Origin: Halichondria panicea
Lineage: Eukaryota > Porifera > Demospongiae > Suberitida > Halichondriidae
Reading direction: 5' to 3'
DNA length: 64,000 nt
Assembly: GCF_963675165.1 (NCBI RefSeq)
Contig: NC_087377.1
Location: 6,961,122 to 7,025,121, forward strand
Shown: piece after piece, positions 34,701 to 46,381 of the stretch
How positions within the stretch are numbered: the stretch's first letter is position 1
Layout: every line of letters begins with the position of its first letter
Translations under genes and position numbers: made by a program
Notes under the pieces: model-generated
Seen by the model: only the letters and a program-made list of their open reading frames with translations
The model's database searches: none
Told to the model about the DNA's origin: nothing

Positions 34701-35204
34701 CAGATTTACCCATTTATTTTTATCCCACACATTAAATTCGTATACTGTATAGCGGGAAATTATCGCGGGGTGCACATTTTTGCTATTTGGCTCCAGAGCC
34801 CTCAACAGAAATGTTTGTGGGTTCTAGTATTCGCGGTTAAATGCCAGGAAACCACACCCACCAATAGCTTTGCATGTGAAATACCGGTACGTGGGAGTTT
34901 ATCCCAGTTTAGTTTCAATTTTCGTTTTTTCTTTCTGCTGTCGCATTTTTCCCTTGAGAAATACGAAATTTTGCACATTACGCCACTGTACAGTACGATT
35001 GTACAATGTACGATTCTCTCAATTTGTACAAAACTGATATACATGTACATTTACATGGATTCTTAGTGTGTCGTTGATTGTGTATTATTATTTGGGATAT
35101 TTAACAGTCCTTACGTTTAAAGTTGCCTCTGATTTATAGGTGAGTGCATTGTTAGCTGTTACTAACTTCCTTCTAAATATCTTGGCACACATAATTATGC
35201 TTTG

Positions 35205-35270
35205 ATGGGTGATTAAACTAGTTTGACAATAAATTATTTTGTCTTCAGACATTCACCATAGCTGTGAAAG
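35205..35270 (+). pseudogene. Relic signal-peptide exon of the receptor family
   Basis: The start ATGGGTGAT and the end ACATTCACCATAGCTGTGAAAG, followed by a GT donor, match the first exon of the receptor copy at 57842-57905. An early TAA stop after three codons and a short internal divergence break it. No downstream Ig exon follows before the next gene's own first exon, so this is a leftover of a deleted receptor copy. Confidence 0.7.
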
Positions 35271-35497
35271 GTACATAGTATGAAGATAGATATGCACTGT
35301 CTAGGCAATAATTATTTGCTATTGTTATAATGCTAGAAAAACATACCTTTGCTGTTTATAACGGAGATAGCCAGTGTATATACCGTTTTCAATCACAGCT
35401 AGCGCTTTTAAAGTCCACTCCAATTGAGCACCAAGCTTAGCGGAATTATTTTTTGCTGGCACTTAGAAAGAAATTATAGCTTGGCCTGAAATCGAGG

Positions 35498-35755
35498 CTA
35501 TAGCAAGGGCGTATGAAGAGAAGAGGGCATGCAACTACAATTTACAAATGGGGGGGGTTTATGCTACAATATTATAGTAAACAATTTATTGCACATGCAC
35601 TTTATACTCTAGACTGGCCTTTTTTTTACTCTATTCCCTAGTGGGAGGTTGGGCTAAATATAGCATTTCCTGCTGACTCATCAATGATACGACGCATACA
35701 CAGTATACTTTGTGAGTTGCATGCCCTCTTCTCTTCATACGCCCTTGGCTATACA
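35498..35755. repeat. Foldback element GCAAGGGCGTATGAAGAG
   Basis: The left arm GCAAGGGCGTATGAAGAGAA is mirrored by TTCTCTTCATACGCCCTTGG at the right. The counterpart is at about 63145-63405 in the inverted duplicate, and a fragment lies near 5457-5473. Non-coding. Confidence 0.7.
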
Positions 35756-36499
35756 TACAAATGATCAATCAGGTGGCCTTGTGGAACAGCTACTATCTTC
35801 TATTCCAACGCTATAATATAAGCGCCAACTATAATTATGTAAAATTATTGCTTGTTTTATTTGCGCGTCACTGGAAAATCATCATTGTGGCCCTGTAATT
35901 AGAAGTAACTGTAACTTAGTACATTGATTGTCCTTTTTAAGAGGTGTCCATGCTTATATTCTCATATAAAAATGATACAAATGGGAATGAATGCTCTTTG
36001 TTGACACAAGGGTATGAGTATACTAAAAGCTAACATTCTTTGTTGATGGACTGCATGTTTCGTTTCCACGTCAGCACAATGCACATTGCAATACAAGTGC
36101 GATACAGGAATGACCTCATACAAAAGGTTGTGAACGATTGAATTGAGGCTCTAGTTACATACCCTTCGACTGTATCCCATCAAATAGTGTGTATAGAAGT
36201 TAATGTTTATAATTATGACCACATAAATCTATGGCTTGTTTTTCATTAGCCACTTTCAACATCTGTCATCAATTCCTTTTTTAGTCACGGTTTAATAAAA
36301 CTGTTGTGATGTTTTTAGTTTGACTATTCTATTTATTTATAGTTGTCTAAACTGAACATGAATGTTTATATAATGAGTGCACTTTTTCTATATAATTATG
36401 GTTGTGGTTGTGGTTGGGGTTGTCATGGAAGCGTTCTAGTAAACTTGTCGGCTTAAAATGCATTCTTGTATTTGTACAGATCTAGATACATGATTGCGT

Positions 36500-36515
36500 G
36501 GTAAAGATCACACTA
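36500..36515 (+). promoter_or_regulatory. GGTAAAGATCACAC half-site upstream of the second receptor copy
   Basis: Same half-site as the palindrome at 30831-30879, about 180-195 bases before the ATG at 36695. Function unproven. Confidence 0.4.
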
Positions 36516-36694
36516 TGAATAGGACAGTTTCAGTATTAATATTATGGTTTAAAACATTAAATAGGTGAGTAAATACATGGAAGAGATTGTACATTGAATT
36601 TGTGTTGTAGCTGTACATAGATATGCGTGGCTAAACTAAATCTTATTCTTCCACACAGCTTAGTAAATGTAGATCGATCTACACTTATGATCTG

Positions 36695-39402
36695 ATGGAC
36701 AAGAGTTTGACATCATTCACTTTCTTTTTTATGATAGGGTCATTCATCATAGCTGTAAAAGGTAAGTTAATTTGGTAGTATATATTTGGCCGTCTCTAAA
36801 AATCAAACGCTCACCGTATAGCGGGTATATTTCAAGGGTATAAATGTTTGTGGTTTTCGCGGATTAGGCATGTACCGCAATTTAACATGTATGCGCTATT
36901 CCATGAAAATTAAATCCGCGAAAACCTTTCCAAAAGCGAACATTTATACCCTCGAAATATACTTACTAATATACGCTAGAGTAATGGCCGGTATATTCTG
37001 TACTTCAGAGAGCCGGAATAGCGAGAGCTAGTCTATATATTGTACATTTGTTGTGTTGTTCTTATTTCTCACAGCTCAGCTCACAGTACAGCCAGTGTCA
37101 GTGGAGAGAGCTGAGGGACTGGAGGCAGTGTTCAGGTGTCGGTATCAAGTGGAGGGATTGGCTGTTTTTTATGACTGGGCAATAAACAATTCTGTAGTCG
37201 AAGCAGATACAGCAACTGTTCGAGCACGTCCACCTTCATCTCCTGGTAGACCATCAAGACTGACAATCTTGGCCACTCCACAGCACAACAACTCTGTTGT
37301 TCAGTGTCGGGCTCTGATCAGAAATGGCTTTGATATTGTAAGGTCTGAAATATCGACCACAGCAACTCTAACTGTTCATGGTGAGTTAGTAACTATAATT
37401 TGTGTATAAGATTTTATAGGCATTTCCCTGTAGGAACGATAATCACTAATGTTCTGACTGCTCCAAACACCATCACCGTGATGTGGAATGCTCTACCCCT
37501 CACTGAGTACTGTGTGGACATCAACATGACAACACTCGACTCAACTCAAACAGTTGTTCTTGATTCTGTGTGTGGACTTGTTAATGAATACATCTTCACG
37601 TACTCCAACCCCATCAGTGTGTGTGACAGATTCTCCTTCACCGTGACTCCTACTGAAGGAGAGATGAGGGGAAGAACCAGTGAACCAGTTACTAGATTCT
37701 TTATGAGGGCAGAAGGTGTATATGGTGCACTCTAACATATACACGTTTGTTACACTTTTACTTTGCAGGTAGCACTGAAGAACCACATCGTATTCGTGAA
37801 AGTGGGGACAATAAGTCAGTAGGGTTTAAAGCCATCGTGAGTTCTTTTATAGTTGGTGAGATATACACATACATATACTAACGTTCTCCAGATACCCAGT
37901 TGTACAAGGTTCACTCGGTATCGTGTGGACTCTGACTTATTGACTCCCTCCATCAACCGTTCAATCACGGACCCTCTTCTGTTTGATGGCTCACTCAGTT
38001 TCTCCCTCCCCACTGACAAGATGACAGAATACAGTGTCACACTGACTGATGAGAATGGAATAGACCTCATGTTTGAGAACATTAAAATCAGTGAGCGACT
38101 CAGCCTATCATGTGCATGTGTAGTTTGAGCTGATAATTAATTATTCACTCAGGTACATTTGATGTTCAAGGAGTCCTAGTGTTTGAATGTCCTGGTGGTG
38201 GTTGTATTAGTGCGAGCATTGAGTATGTTGAAGGTACCCTCTCTCCCGGAGCTCTCGTCTGTGTGATACGTATCATTGATGGAGAGTTGGATTTTACTAA
38301 CACAAAAGTAATGACAATACCTCGTAGCAGGAGTAACAATTTCACAATATTAGCTGTTCCCATGCAGTGGAAACTACGGAGTGATTACGTTTGATCTTGA
38401 ATGCAATTCTCTGCCGAGAATGCCCATCTCAATTGCAGCTGACAGCAGGAATATATCTATTACTGTGTCCTCCGAAGATGGAGGTATTTCTGTACATGCG
38501 CATGCATTGTCCTATTCATTTTGTAGGACAACCTCCCAGTAGTGAGGGCGTTTCTGCCACAAAGCTGCCAAACGGAGATGCACAAGTGACTTGTGCTGAC
38601 TCTGATGTCGTTTGTCTTGTTTTGTTTCAGTCTACCATCAGTCTCGACAGAGTTTTAGTTGCTCTCATTGACTCATTTGCGAGTTCAACGAGCTTCTCTG
38701 TCAGTGACACTTTTGCTAATGGCCATGTTATAGTCTATACTCTTGGAATAGCTCACAGTTCATCTTCGACGGGAAGGTATCACTCACTAGACAACTCAAT
38801 CCACTAACAAGTGAGTGTATTTGGTAGCTCATTTTCATACAGTTTACTGTGTGTGTGTATATACAGGTGCACCTTCTACTTTGTCTCCTACCGATCCCAT
38901 ACCTGTTACTAGGTACCAATTTCCATTGGCTGGAGTAATAGCTGGTAAAGCGAATACTATTAAATGTGTAGCTAAAATTACACCTATATATTTATAATAG
39001 GGATAACTGTGGTGGTGATTCTGCTATTGCTTGTAGTCATTGTTGTTGGAGCAGGCATTGTAATTTGTATTATAAAAAAAAGAAAAAATATGCAGAATGA
39101 AGGTAAATAATGTCAATGCACGTTGCTAGATACAAATACATTGACCTTGATACACATGCAGTAACTATTCAAGCTCCCGAGTCAGATGGACAAGTGGATT
39201 GGTGCTCAACGTTTCCAGGAATTGAGCAGCCCAATGAAGCTTATGAAGCTTATGCTCCAGTACTCAAAAAGAACATTGCTTATGAGCAAACAAAGAAACC
39301 ACGGAGACTGATAACTCACAAGCCCCGGCAACAATAGAGGGAGAGTATGAGAGCATTGAGCCAGTTTATGAGTACGAGGATGTGCTCCCGAAAACTAATT
39401 AA
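36695..39402 (+). pseudogene. Ig-FN3 receptor, second + strand copy, frameshifted
   Basis: Exons found by match to the intact copy: 36695-36761 (signal peptide), 37075-37380 (Ig), 37434-37715 (FN3), 37769-37836, 37892-38090, 38153 to about 38486, about 38527-38811, 38868-38945 (stalk), about 39001-39101 (membrane span VVVILLLLVVIVVGAGIVI) and 39156-39402 (tail). Three disruptions are visible. A +1 shift lies near 38362, where a CCCATGC segment is inserted. A 2-base insertion lies near 38742. A deletion in the tail at about 39303 gives a stop at 39335-39337, before the YESI and YEDV motifs. Even in the original frame the tail ends YEYEDVLPKTN and lacks the YVNV site. The first intron holds a hairpin repeat (about 36817-36966). 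The upstream Ig and FN3 exons remain open, so a truncated product is possible. Confidence 0.82.
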
Positions 39403-40129
39403 TTTTATATCTCAACATTTTTGACTTTACAAACTAGATTTAGATGGCATGGCCCGTCCTCCATTATTAAATTGCTTTATTCATTATTTTTGTGGTCACA
39501 ATCTTTTGTAGACAATTGCAAACCAGGTACCATAATTATAGCGGGGAATTTTTGCCGGGGAAAATTTTTTTGCTATTTGGCTCCAGAGCCCTCAGTAGAA
39601 ATGTCCATGGGATCAGCTAGGCTAGAAGACATATTCAAGTGTATGAGCTTTGACTTCCTTAGATATAATTATATGCATGCACTATTAATAATTATTATGC
39701 GATGCTAGAGATAGCAGAGTAAGATCTATTAACACAATTTGCAGAGCAGAATACAAAAAGAATAAAAAGTGAGACTTTATAGAAAAGCTAAAAATAACTT
39801 TCTATTCTTGACAAGTGTACATCATAACACCTATGTAATGCATTCTAAACACTGTTCTTGTTCTATCCTGCATGTTCTATCATGTTCTAACATGTTCTAT
39901 CAAGTTCCAATACGTTCTATATATCAAGTTCCAACACTCCTTCTCACTTGCTCAAGAATGAGACAGGTAGAGAAACAATTCCAGCCATCTTCCTCAACAA
40001 TTCGAAAGTACGTTAACATATCAGCCACCATCTGACTACTCGGACAATACTTAAGTTCAATAGTTCCAGCACTGACTTGCTCACGTATGTCGTATATCTA
40101 TGTGCTTTGCTCTTCCATGAAATTGAGCA
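39403..40129. other. Stretch with a receptor-flank repeat and a probable copia LTR remnant
   Basis: The TTTGCTATTTGGCTCCAGAG block (39568) also follows the intact receptor (34779). ATGTTCTATCATGTTCTAACATG-like direct repeats near 39870-39935 resemble copia-type LTR sequence beside the fragment that follows, but I cannot define LTR ends. Confidence 0.4.
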
Positions 40130-41560
40130 TTCTTTGACATTGAAATGGCTGACTGATTATCCTCATAGATAACTGTAGCTTCAGTCGGTTCACTTCTCAG
40201 TTCTGAGATAAGTTGTCTTAGCCACATTGCTTTTGAGTAGCACTTGAGAGAGCAATGTATTCAGCTTCAGGTGCTACTGATGTCTGCTTCTTGCTCCTCC
40301 AACTAATAGGGGCACCACTCATCATGAACACATATCCGGACGTAGACTTTCGGTCGTCTAAGTCACCAGCCCAATCTGAATCAGAGTAACCAATGAATTC
40401 GTCCACATTACCATTCGTATACAACAAGCCAAAATTGCGTGTACCCTTCAGATACCTCAGAATTCTTTTAACAGCTGTCCAGTGCTGTTTCGTGGGATTT
40501 GAAGAGAATTTCGCCACATTGCTTACCGCAAAAGCAATATCAGGTCTTGTACCCGTAGACAAGTACAACAAACTTCCAACTGCCGATTTGTAAACACTTG
40601 GATCAAAACAAACATCACTCTCAACAGACTTAACAAGTTTAGAACTAGCATCAACCGGAGTGCTAACACACTTTGCATCCTGCATGCCTACGCAGGTTGA
40701 CCAATCCAAACGTCTTCATCCTGAGCAATTTTCATACCAAGCAAGATCCTTTACATCAAACTTCTTGCAAAGAGCTTGTTTGATCTCCTTCAGTTGTGTG
40801 TCACTTTTGCAAGCAACAACTATATCATCAACATAAACACCAATAACAGCCACCTCATCAACAGCCGCTATGTAAATGCACGGAAGACTGTAGAAATCCC
40901 AACTCTTTCAGATATTCATCTAAGGTAGCATTCCAGCACCTTGGAGATTGTTTTAGTCCATACAGGCTTACAGACCAGATGTCCTTCAGCTATAAAGCCT
41001 TCAGGCTGTCGCATGTAGATTTCCTCTTGTAATTTTCCATTGAGGAACGCTGTGGTAACATCTAATTGGTGCAGCTTCAAACCGTTTCGTACTGCCAAAC
41101 TAACAACAGTTCTCAATGATTCCATTCGAACTACTGGAGAGAAAGTTTCATCGTAATCGGCTCCTTTGGCTCCTTTAGTCTGCGTATAACCTTGAGCAAC
41201 CAACCTAGCTTTAAAGCGTTCAACTCGACCATCACCTTCAACCTTCACCTTATAAACCCACTTGCTACCGACAGGTTTTCCTGTGTTCAGGTAGTTCAAC
41301 AAGTTCCCAAACGTCATTATTTTGGAGAGACTTCATTTCAGCCTCCATGGCTCGTTCCCATTTGGTTTTGTGGAAACTTGTAGCAACGTCTTCATATGAC
41401 TTGGGTTCATCAAGTTCACTAGTGACAAGAGACCTTGTCTCAGTGACCACTTGATCAGGTATGGTCTCTTCAGCACTAATTTCTTCCAGAGTATCAACAT
41501 CACGACATTCTTTCAGTCCTTCCTTGTTTTCAGCAGCATTTGCCTGCTTGTTAAACTGAC
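40130..41560 (-). pseudogene. Ty1/copia retrotransposon fragment (RT and RNase H)
   Basis: On the - strand: a segment with WERAMEAEMKSL and WELVELPE (41265-41450), then reverse transcriptase with GSKWVYKVK, ARLVAQGY, DYDETFSPV and LDVTTAFLNG (40916-41317). RNase H follows with GSLLYLSTGTRPDIAFAVSN, RYLKGT, YSDSDWAGD and APEAEYIALS (40218-40709), and its C-terminus (EDNQSAI) is in a further frame to about 40130. Frame breaks occur near 41290, in the 40710-40915 YVDD region (in pieces) and near 40225. Gag, protease and integrase are absent; the 5' side stops where the Tc1/mariner-like element begins. Confidence 0.88.
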
Positions 41561-41812
41561 AATCCAGGAAATACAGACTACCACATGGCAGTCTGTAATC
41601 GGTGGACTAGACTACTGGACTGGACTGGAATGTGGAATGACCTTTTAACCTTCTGCACATGCGCAGTATATATTTGCCATGTGCCAAACCTTAGTACAGA
41701 GGTTTTCAGGTTGGTTGACTATAGTGACTGTGAAATAAATAGAGCATGTGCAATAGCTATAGACTCTGCCCAGCTACTTCAATCAATAAACTCACGAAAT
41801 TCAAAAACTAAG

Positions 41813-43070
41813 ATGCCGATTCCATACTCGTTGGACCTTTGTTGGAGAGTAATTTGGCTCCATCTTGCTCATCACTTGAATTGTAAAGACATATCACACC
41901 AAGTCAGCCTTTCTGAGAGCACTGTCTATAGATATATTAATGCTTTTGAGCAAACTGGTGATGTAGCGCCAAGAGTTTCAACACAATCATGGTCCTCAGA
42001 AACTACTCGGAGATTTTGAACAGCTTGTACTTCTACGAATCATTTTGGAGAACACTGGCATATACTTACATGAAATTCAAGCAAAACTTGTTACAATGTT
42101 TGGCGTTACTGTAAGTGTTGCAACCATCTGTCGAACACTGAAGTTCATGAACTGTACACGGCAAGTTATTCAACACATTCATATACGGCGTAATGATGAA
42201 TTACGTGCTAAGTTTATGGCGGAAGTTACAACCTATGATCCAAGAATGCTCATATGGCTAGATGAGACAGGGTGTGATAGAAGAAATTGTGTGCGAAAAT
42301 GGGCATACAGTATAAGAGGTATGACGCCCAGAGACCATAGGCTGCTAGCACGTGGAACACGCTACTCAGCAATTCCTGTACTGTCCCTTGATGGAATACA
42401 TGATGTATGCTTCTTTGAAGGGACTGTGGATGGTGGAAGGTTTGAGCAGTTTTTGAGAGATTGTGTTCTTCCAATTCTAAATCCATTCAATTGGGTAAAT
42501 CCCCATTCAGTTGTGATTATGGACAATGCCTCCATACACTAGACTCGCAAGCCGTCACTGTTGCAGGCGAACAGTAGACTGGTCAAACTCTGTGTAGAGA
42601 CTCGTGTAAGGTTTGCCACGATATTTGTGGCAACTAACCGCATGCGGTTACCGCAAGATCGTTGATAGTGACGTACAACTAGAAAACTCTACGTAGCACA
42701 GCAGTATAGTGACGTCACGAAAACCGCAGCCACTTAGAATCTTATCTGATATGCTGACTGTGCAACACGAGTCTCTACACGGAGTTTGACCAGTCTACTG
42801 TTCGCCTGCAATAGTGACGGCTTGCGAGTCTACGGTGTTATGGATTTAATTGAAAACCAAGAAGGAGCACGACTGCTTTTTCTCCCTCCATACTCACCTG
42901 ATTTGAATCCTTGCGAAGAGGTTTTCAGTCAAGTGAAATCAATTATGAAGCAAAACGATGGAGTATTTCAATTATGCAGTGCCTCAAGAGTACTCTTAAG
43001 TATGGCATTTAGTATGGTAACCAAACAAGACTGCCTTTCTTATATCTCTCATAGTGGATACATTGACTAA
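41813..43070 (+). pseudogene. Tc1/mariner (IS630-type) transposase, frameshifted and MITE-interrupted
   Basis: The first part MPIPYSLDLCWRVIWLHL with SLSESTVYRYINAFEQTG is a helix-turn-helix region. A one-base shift near 42005 moves the frame to the segment with GIYLHEIQAKLV, then MLIWLDETGCD (first catalytic Asp) and VVIMDNASIH (second Asp). A MITE with TA duplication (42542-42830) splits the gene right after DNASIH. The remainder has LFLPPYSPDLNPCEEVF, which supplies the third acidic residue, and ends at 43070. The enzyme would cut and paste DNA at TA sites; this copy is dead. Confidence 0.85.
42542..42830. mobile_element. 289-bp MITE with ~65-bp inverted repeats, TA duplication, nested in transposase
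   Basis: Starts GACTCGCAAGCCGTCACT and ends with its complement. The arms differ at two positions over about 65 bases. TA lies at 42540-42541 and 42831-42832. It inserted into the coding region of the Tc1/mariner transposase and is therefore younger than that element. Confidence 0.88.
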
Positions 43071-43140
43071 AACATTATCACAACGTATAATAATAACTAT
43101 GCACAGCACACCAAAAATTGTCAGTTTAATCAATATTATG

Positions 43141-44271
43141 TCACTTTAGTTGTTGAAGTAACTTCATGATTGTACCCTTCTCTTCACAATACTCCTCGTC
43201 AGTCAACACCCTGCTTTGCTTTAGATTTTGTAGTTCATTCAACTGCCTGTATAGCTTCGACCTACTCTCTATAACTTTTGCTGGGCTATTGCTTGCAATA
43301 ATATGTGTTGAACTGGTAGACACAGCAGGAGACAAAGCAGTAGCAATCACAGTTGCTGCATCAGAGAGAGCCCGAGCAACTGGCACATTGTCTTTTTTTC
43401 GAGATGGAGTGCCGCTGCCAGTGAACATTGTGGTGTTAGGCAGATTGTCCATACTACAATACATACCACTTGCTACCATTTCGGCCCATATACGAAATTG
43501 CATAGGTGTATAATCACTAAGGTGCTTTTCTTTCAATGAGTCGACCAGTTGCTGAACTTTCTGTTCCTTGTCAGCCTTGTCAGGTACTTTTTTCTTTGTA
43601 TTAACCACAGATACGCCATCACTTCGAGGACGCTTGCGACTCTCTTTGGTGTTGCTTAAGCCATCACACCACAGCATTACTTTGCCTTTAGTTTTTGGAT
43701 TATTAATACAGGACCACACCTCCTCCAGATCACGCCTATTTCTAATCCGCACAACACTTGAACCCTCCACATATCCAACATCGAAGTCACTATCAACAAT
43801 GTCATCAGTTAACTGTCTCTTAATGGCATCTTTTAAGTCCTCACATGTACATGTGAGAATTGTAGTAATATCTAAATCACGAAGAGTGAACATCTTTCCA
43901 GAGCTTATAGGCCCATCTTTTGATGCAACTTTCACCAAAACTTTGGATAGAAGTGGGGAAGCTCCTTGTAATGTTGTATTGAGTTTTGCAGTAAGCACAT
44001 TTGGCATTGAATATGTACCTTTACTTAATGGTGTAATTAACACGCACCCACCACCGTTCTTTGATACTTGTTTCTGTGATCCACTATTAATAGTCACTCG
44101 GCGCCCAGTGGCAGCTACAGCAAGCGAAAGTGTGAACACGAAGGCTGTCCTGGTTCCATGATCAGATGATCTTCTAAATATAAAACTAGCATGTGCTTGC
44201 AGCTGTGCTGACACAGCAAACCAGAGTACATAGTTCAATGTTTTGCGCAAGCGCACATGATAGTTTCTCAA
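43141..44271 (-). CDS. 376-residue companion protein of the Tc1/mariner-like element
   Basis: A single intact ORF. Residues ~120-210 (FTLRDLDITTILTCTCEDLK to KGKVMLWCDGL) look like a ubiquitin-fold PB1-type segment. A nuclear-localisation-like KESRKRPRSDG follows, then YTPMQFRIWAEMVASGMYCS, a conserved-looking segment I associate with unnamed metazoan proteins, and a C-terminal helical region (LYRQLNELQNLKQSRVLTDEEY). No enzyme motif is seen. The convergent position inside the same inverted sequences suggests it travels with the transposase, perhaps as an accessory DNA or protein-binding factor. It is intact although the transposase is broken, so it could instead be a host gene; I rate the transposon link more likely. 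The start at 44271 is the first Met; later Met starts are possible. Confidence 0.55.
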   Translation of the reverse strand: MRNYHVRLRKTLNYVLWFAVSAQLQAHASFIFRRSSDHGTRTAFVFTLSLAVAATGRRVTINSGSQKQVSKNGGGCVLITPLSKGTYSMPNVLTAKLNTTLQGASPLLSKVLVKVASKDGPISSGKMFTLRDLDITTILTCTCEDLKDAIKRQLTDDIVDSDFDVGYVEGSSVVRIRNRRDLEEVWSCINNPKTKGKVMLWCDGLSNTKESRKRPRSDGVSVVNTKKKVPDKADKEQKVQQLVDSLKEKHLSDYTPMQFRIWAEMVASGMYCSMDNLPNTTMFTGSGTPSRKKDNVPVARALSDAATVIATALSPAVSTSSTHIIASNSPAKVIESRSKLYRQLNELQNLKQSRVLTDEEYCEEKGTIMKLLQQLK

Positions 44272-44486
44272 GGAACCTGAAAACCTCTGTACTACCTAAA
44301 ACTTCCTTTCTTCAAGAAAATTAATAGTGAACATGTGGCATTCAGCTACTGCGCATGCTCAACTTCTTATTCTGGGTGGGCTTATAATCGAGTGAAAATA
44401 CCCTCGTGCAAGAACTTCGAAGCAAAAGAGGGGATGGGCGTTTATTCCAGATGGGCTTATTTTCGCGAGGGTACGGTAAGAGTTTC

Positions 44487-44935
44487 TATAGGGTTCTAGT
44501 CATGTTTACTTGGATTTTAATTCGTGGATTTGCAAAATAATGCTTCATTCTCGAGTTATGCCTAGTTTTGCTTACTTGGAATGCCATTGCAGCCTTTTTA
44601 GAAGAGCACGTAGCCAAACTTGTTTACCGAGTGTTGCTACTCTACTTAGTAGTTAGCTCTGCACTAGAACGCTAGCTATTGGTAGCTGCAAGAGTGAGAA
44701 GAGAGCTGCAAGGCTCTGCTGATGGCAGCCATTAATTTTAGACTTGAACTTTTGGCATCGATCGTTTTAACAACAATCATGGTCGATCATTACCTACTCT
44801 CTGAGTTTTTGCATGCAGCAAAATTAAATTGTTTTTATCATGTGCATAAAATCTATTAGTAGCAGCTTTATGTTATGTAGCTTTGGCATCTCCACCAGGC
44901 ATCAGCACCTGCGGTGCTTTCATTGATGTAATTAC
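44487..44935 (+). repeat. Interspersed repeat family A, copy
   Basis: Matches 9408-9842 closely, from AAGAGTTTCTATAGG to the AGCACCTGCGGTGCT hairpin end. The left microsatellite part is replaced by a CGAGGGTACGGTA foldback (arms about 44400-44475). Bases 44936-45280 contain short GGCGCTTA/TGGCGCT direct repeats and the left part of an older repeat shared with 29440-29660. Confidence 0.7.
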
Positions 44936-45289
44936 AGCGCCAGAAAAAATTCTGAGTGGTGCATCTTTAGAACACAAAAAATTGCGTTCAGCCCAAGCCT
45001 AAATTATGGTGGCGCTTACGTTGGCGCTTTTTTAGGGCCTAAAAATTATGCTGATGCTGACGTGGCGCTTAAATTATGGTGGCGCTGTAATTATATCATT
45101 ACATCAACGAGTGTTGCAAGCGTGCGCCTGCTAATGCCTCTCGCCATGTTATGCTTTCGCTCAAAAAGTATATTAGTGTTATAGTATACTAGTTTCTATT
45201 ATATTAAAGTTAGCTTATCTATATAAACTCACTAAGAAGAAAAGACTTATTTACACATCTATTGTTGTATTATGTGGCTTACCAGGACC

Positions 45290-46372
45290 TAGCCTCGATC
45301 CCAGGCCGAGTTTTCGCTTTTATAACGGTTAGGCGAACAACTGGGCCTGGTACTAGTTGTCTGCGCATGCGTCAGTCGTTTGTCAGATTCTGACGAATGG
45401 ATATTCTCGTTCACTTTTGTGACATTTATATTCGTGTACTATCGTGTACTAGAAGTCAGTTCCCGTTTTATCATTATTGGAATCGATTGGAATGGCTCTT
45501 AGCTGAAGCTTCTCTCTTCTCTGAAGCTTATTCTGAAGACTGAACAACAAGGGAAGAGGTATAAAGCTTTGTCAAGCTTGTTAAGGTCAGATATTTTTGT
45601 GTGGGCCCTATGGCCGGCTATGCTATCAAGTCTTGTTCATGTTTGGCAAGAATGTAGGTAGACTATAGTTTCATCATTAATATGGTAGATCAAGTGAAGA
45701 GTTTGAGCTAGAGAACTTGGTGCTGCCATCATCAGCTCGTCGACAATGACACTATAACCGAGAAATTTAATATGTATAGATCTACACGTATAAATGTCTA
45801 CTTCTCTGTACAGGAGCAATGGCTAATATCCAGCTATCCCAACAGTGCTCCTCTTGGCTATACTAACGGACGAGACTGGACAGTTTGAGGTAAGGGTTTA
45901 ACCGTCTTTGGTTTCTTTTAATATTGTCCTATACTCACAGACACAGGACTGGAGTATGACCTGCTCATTCGAGCGTTGCTGGGTAGCTCAGAGACATCAA
46001 GAGAATCTACGTTTTCTCAAGCAATGAGTTACGAGTTGGGGCCTAGAATCAGAGAAGTCCAGCAGCCTGCTAAATCTTTTTGAAACGTAATTTGAAGGCA
46101 TTCAATCATCTTGAAGTTGCCCTGGGTCACTGTAATTGTGCTGCAGCACAACTGGCAACTCCCCAGGCCTTTGTGAAGCAGCTCCCTATGTGCATCTTTT
46201 GTGTACTCACTCTGCATTTTCTGTGTACAAATTTCTATTATTGATTTATTAAATATTTTTGCCAACCACAAATATACAATGAAAATTTGACGCATGCGCA
46301 GACAACTAGTACCAGGCCCAGTTGTTTGCCTAACCGTTATAAAAGCGAAAACTCGGCCTGGGATCGAGGCTA
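45290..46372. mobile_element. 1083-bp TAGCCTCG (MULE-like) element with ~80-bp inverted ends and 9-bp target duplication
   Basis: Flanked by ACCAGGACC at 45281-45289 and 46373-46381. The ends start TAGCCTCGATCCCAGGCCGA and mirror each other to about TGCGCATGCGTCAG. An uninterrupted version of the host repeat is at 29440-29460 in reverse, which confirms the insertion point. The internal ORF at 46029-46421 partly reads the terminal repeat and has no transposase motif, so this is non-autonomous. Confidence 0.9.
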
Positions 46373-46381
46373 ACCAGGACC

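Larger units (their letters stand above)
34701..36694. other. Receptor flank duplicated in inverted orientation at 62.3-64 kb
   Basis: The segment holds a TATAGCGGGAAATT repeat (34748), a signal-exon relic (35205-35270), a foldback repeat (35498-35755) and blocks such as CTGACGTGGAAAC-type sequence near 36065. These recur in reverse near 62440 and 52040. No intact gene is present. Confidence 0.65.
41575..44400. mobile_element. Two-gene Tc1/mariner-like transposon (approximate ends)
   Basis: A transposase gene on + (41813-43070) and a second gene on - (43141-44271) converge. Both are enclosed by inverted sequence: AGTACAGAGGTTTTCAGGTT at about 41693-41712 and its reverse complement at about 44275-44294, with further mirrored blocks outside (CATGCGCAGTA and GCCA(C)ATGTG). 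The exact termini and TA duplication could not be fixed. Confidence 0.6.

Noticed and set aside
43166-44161. Plus-strand ORFs opposite the 376-residue gene
   Set aside because: Antisense shadows with no domain content.
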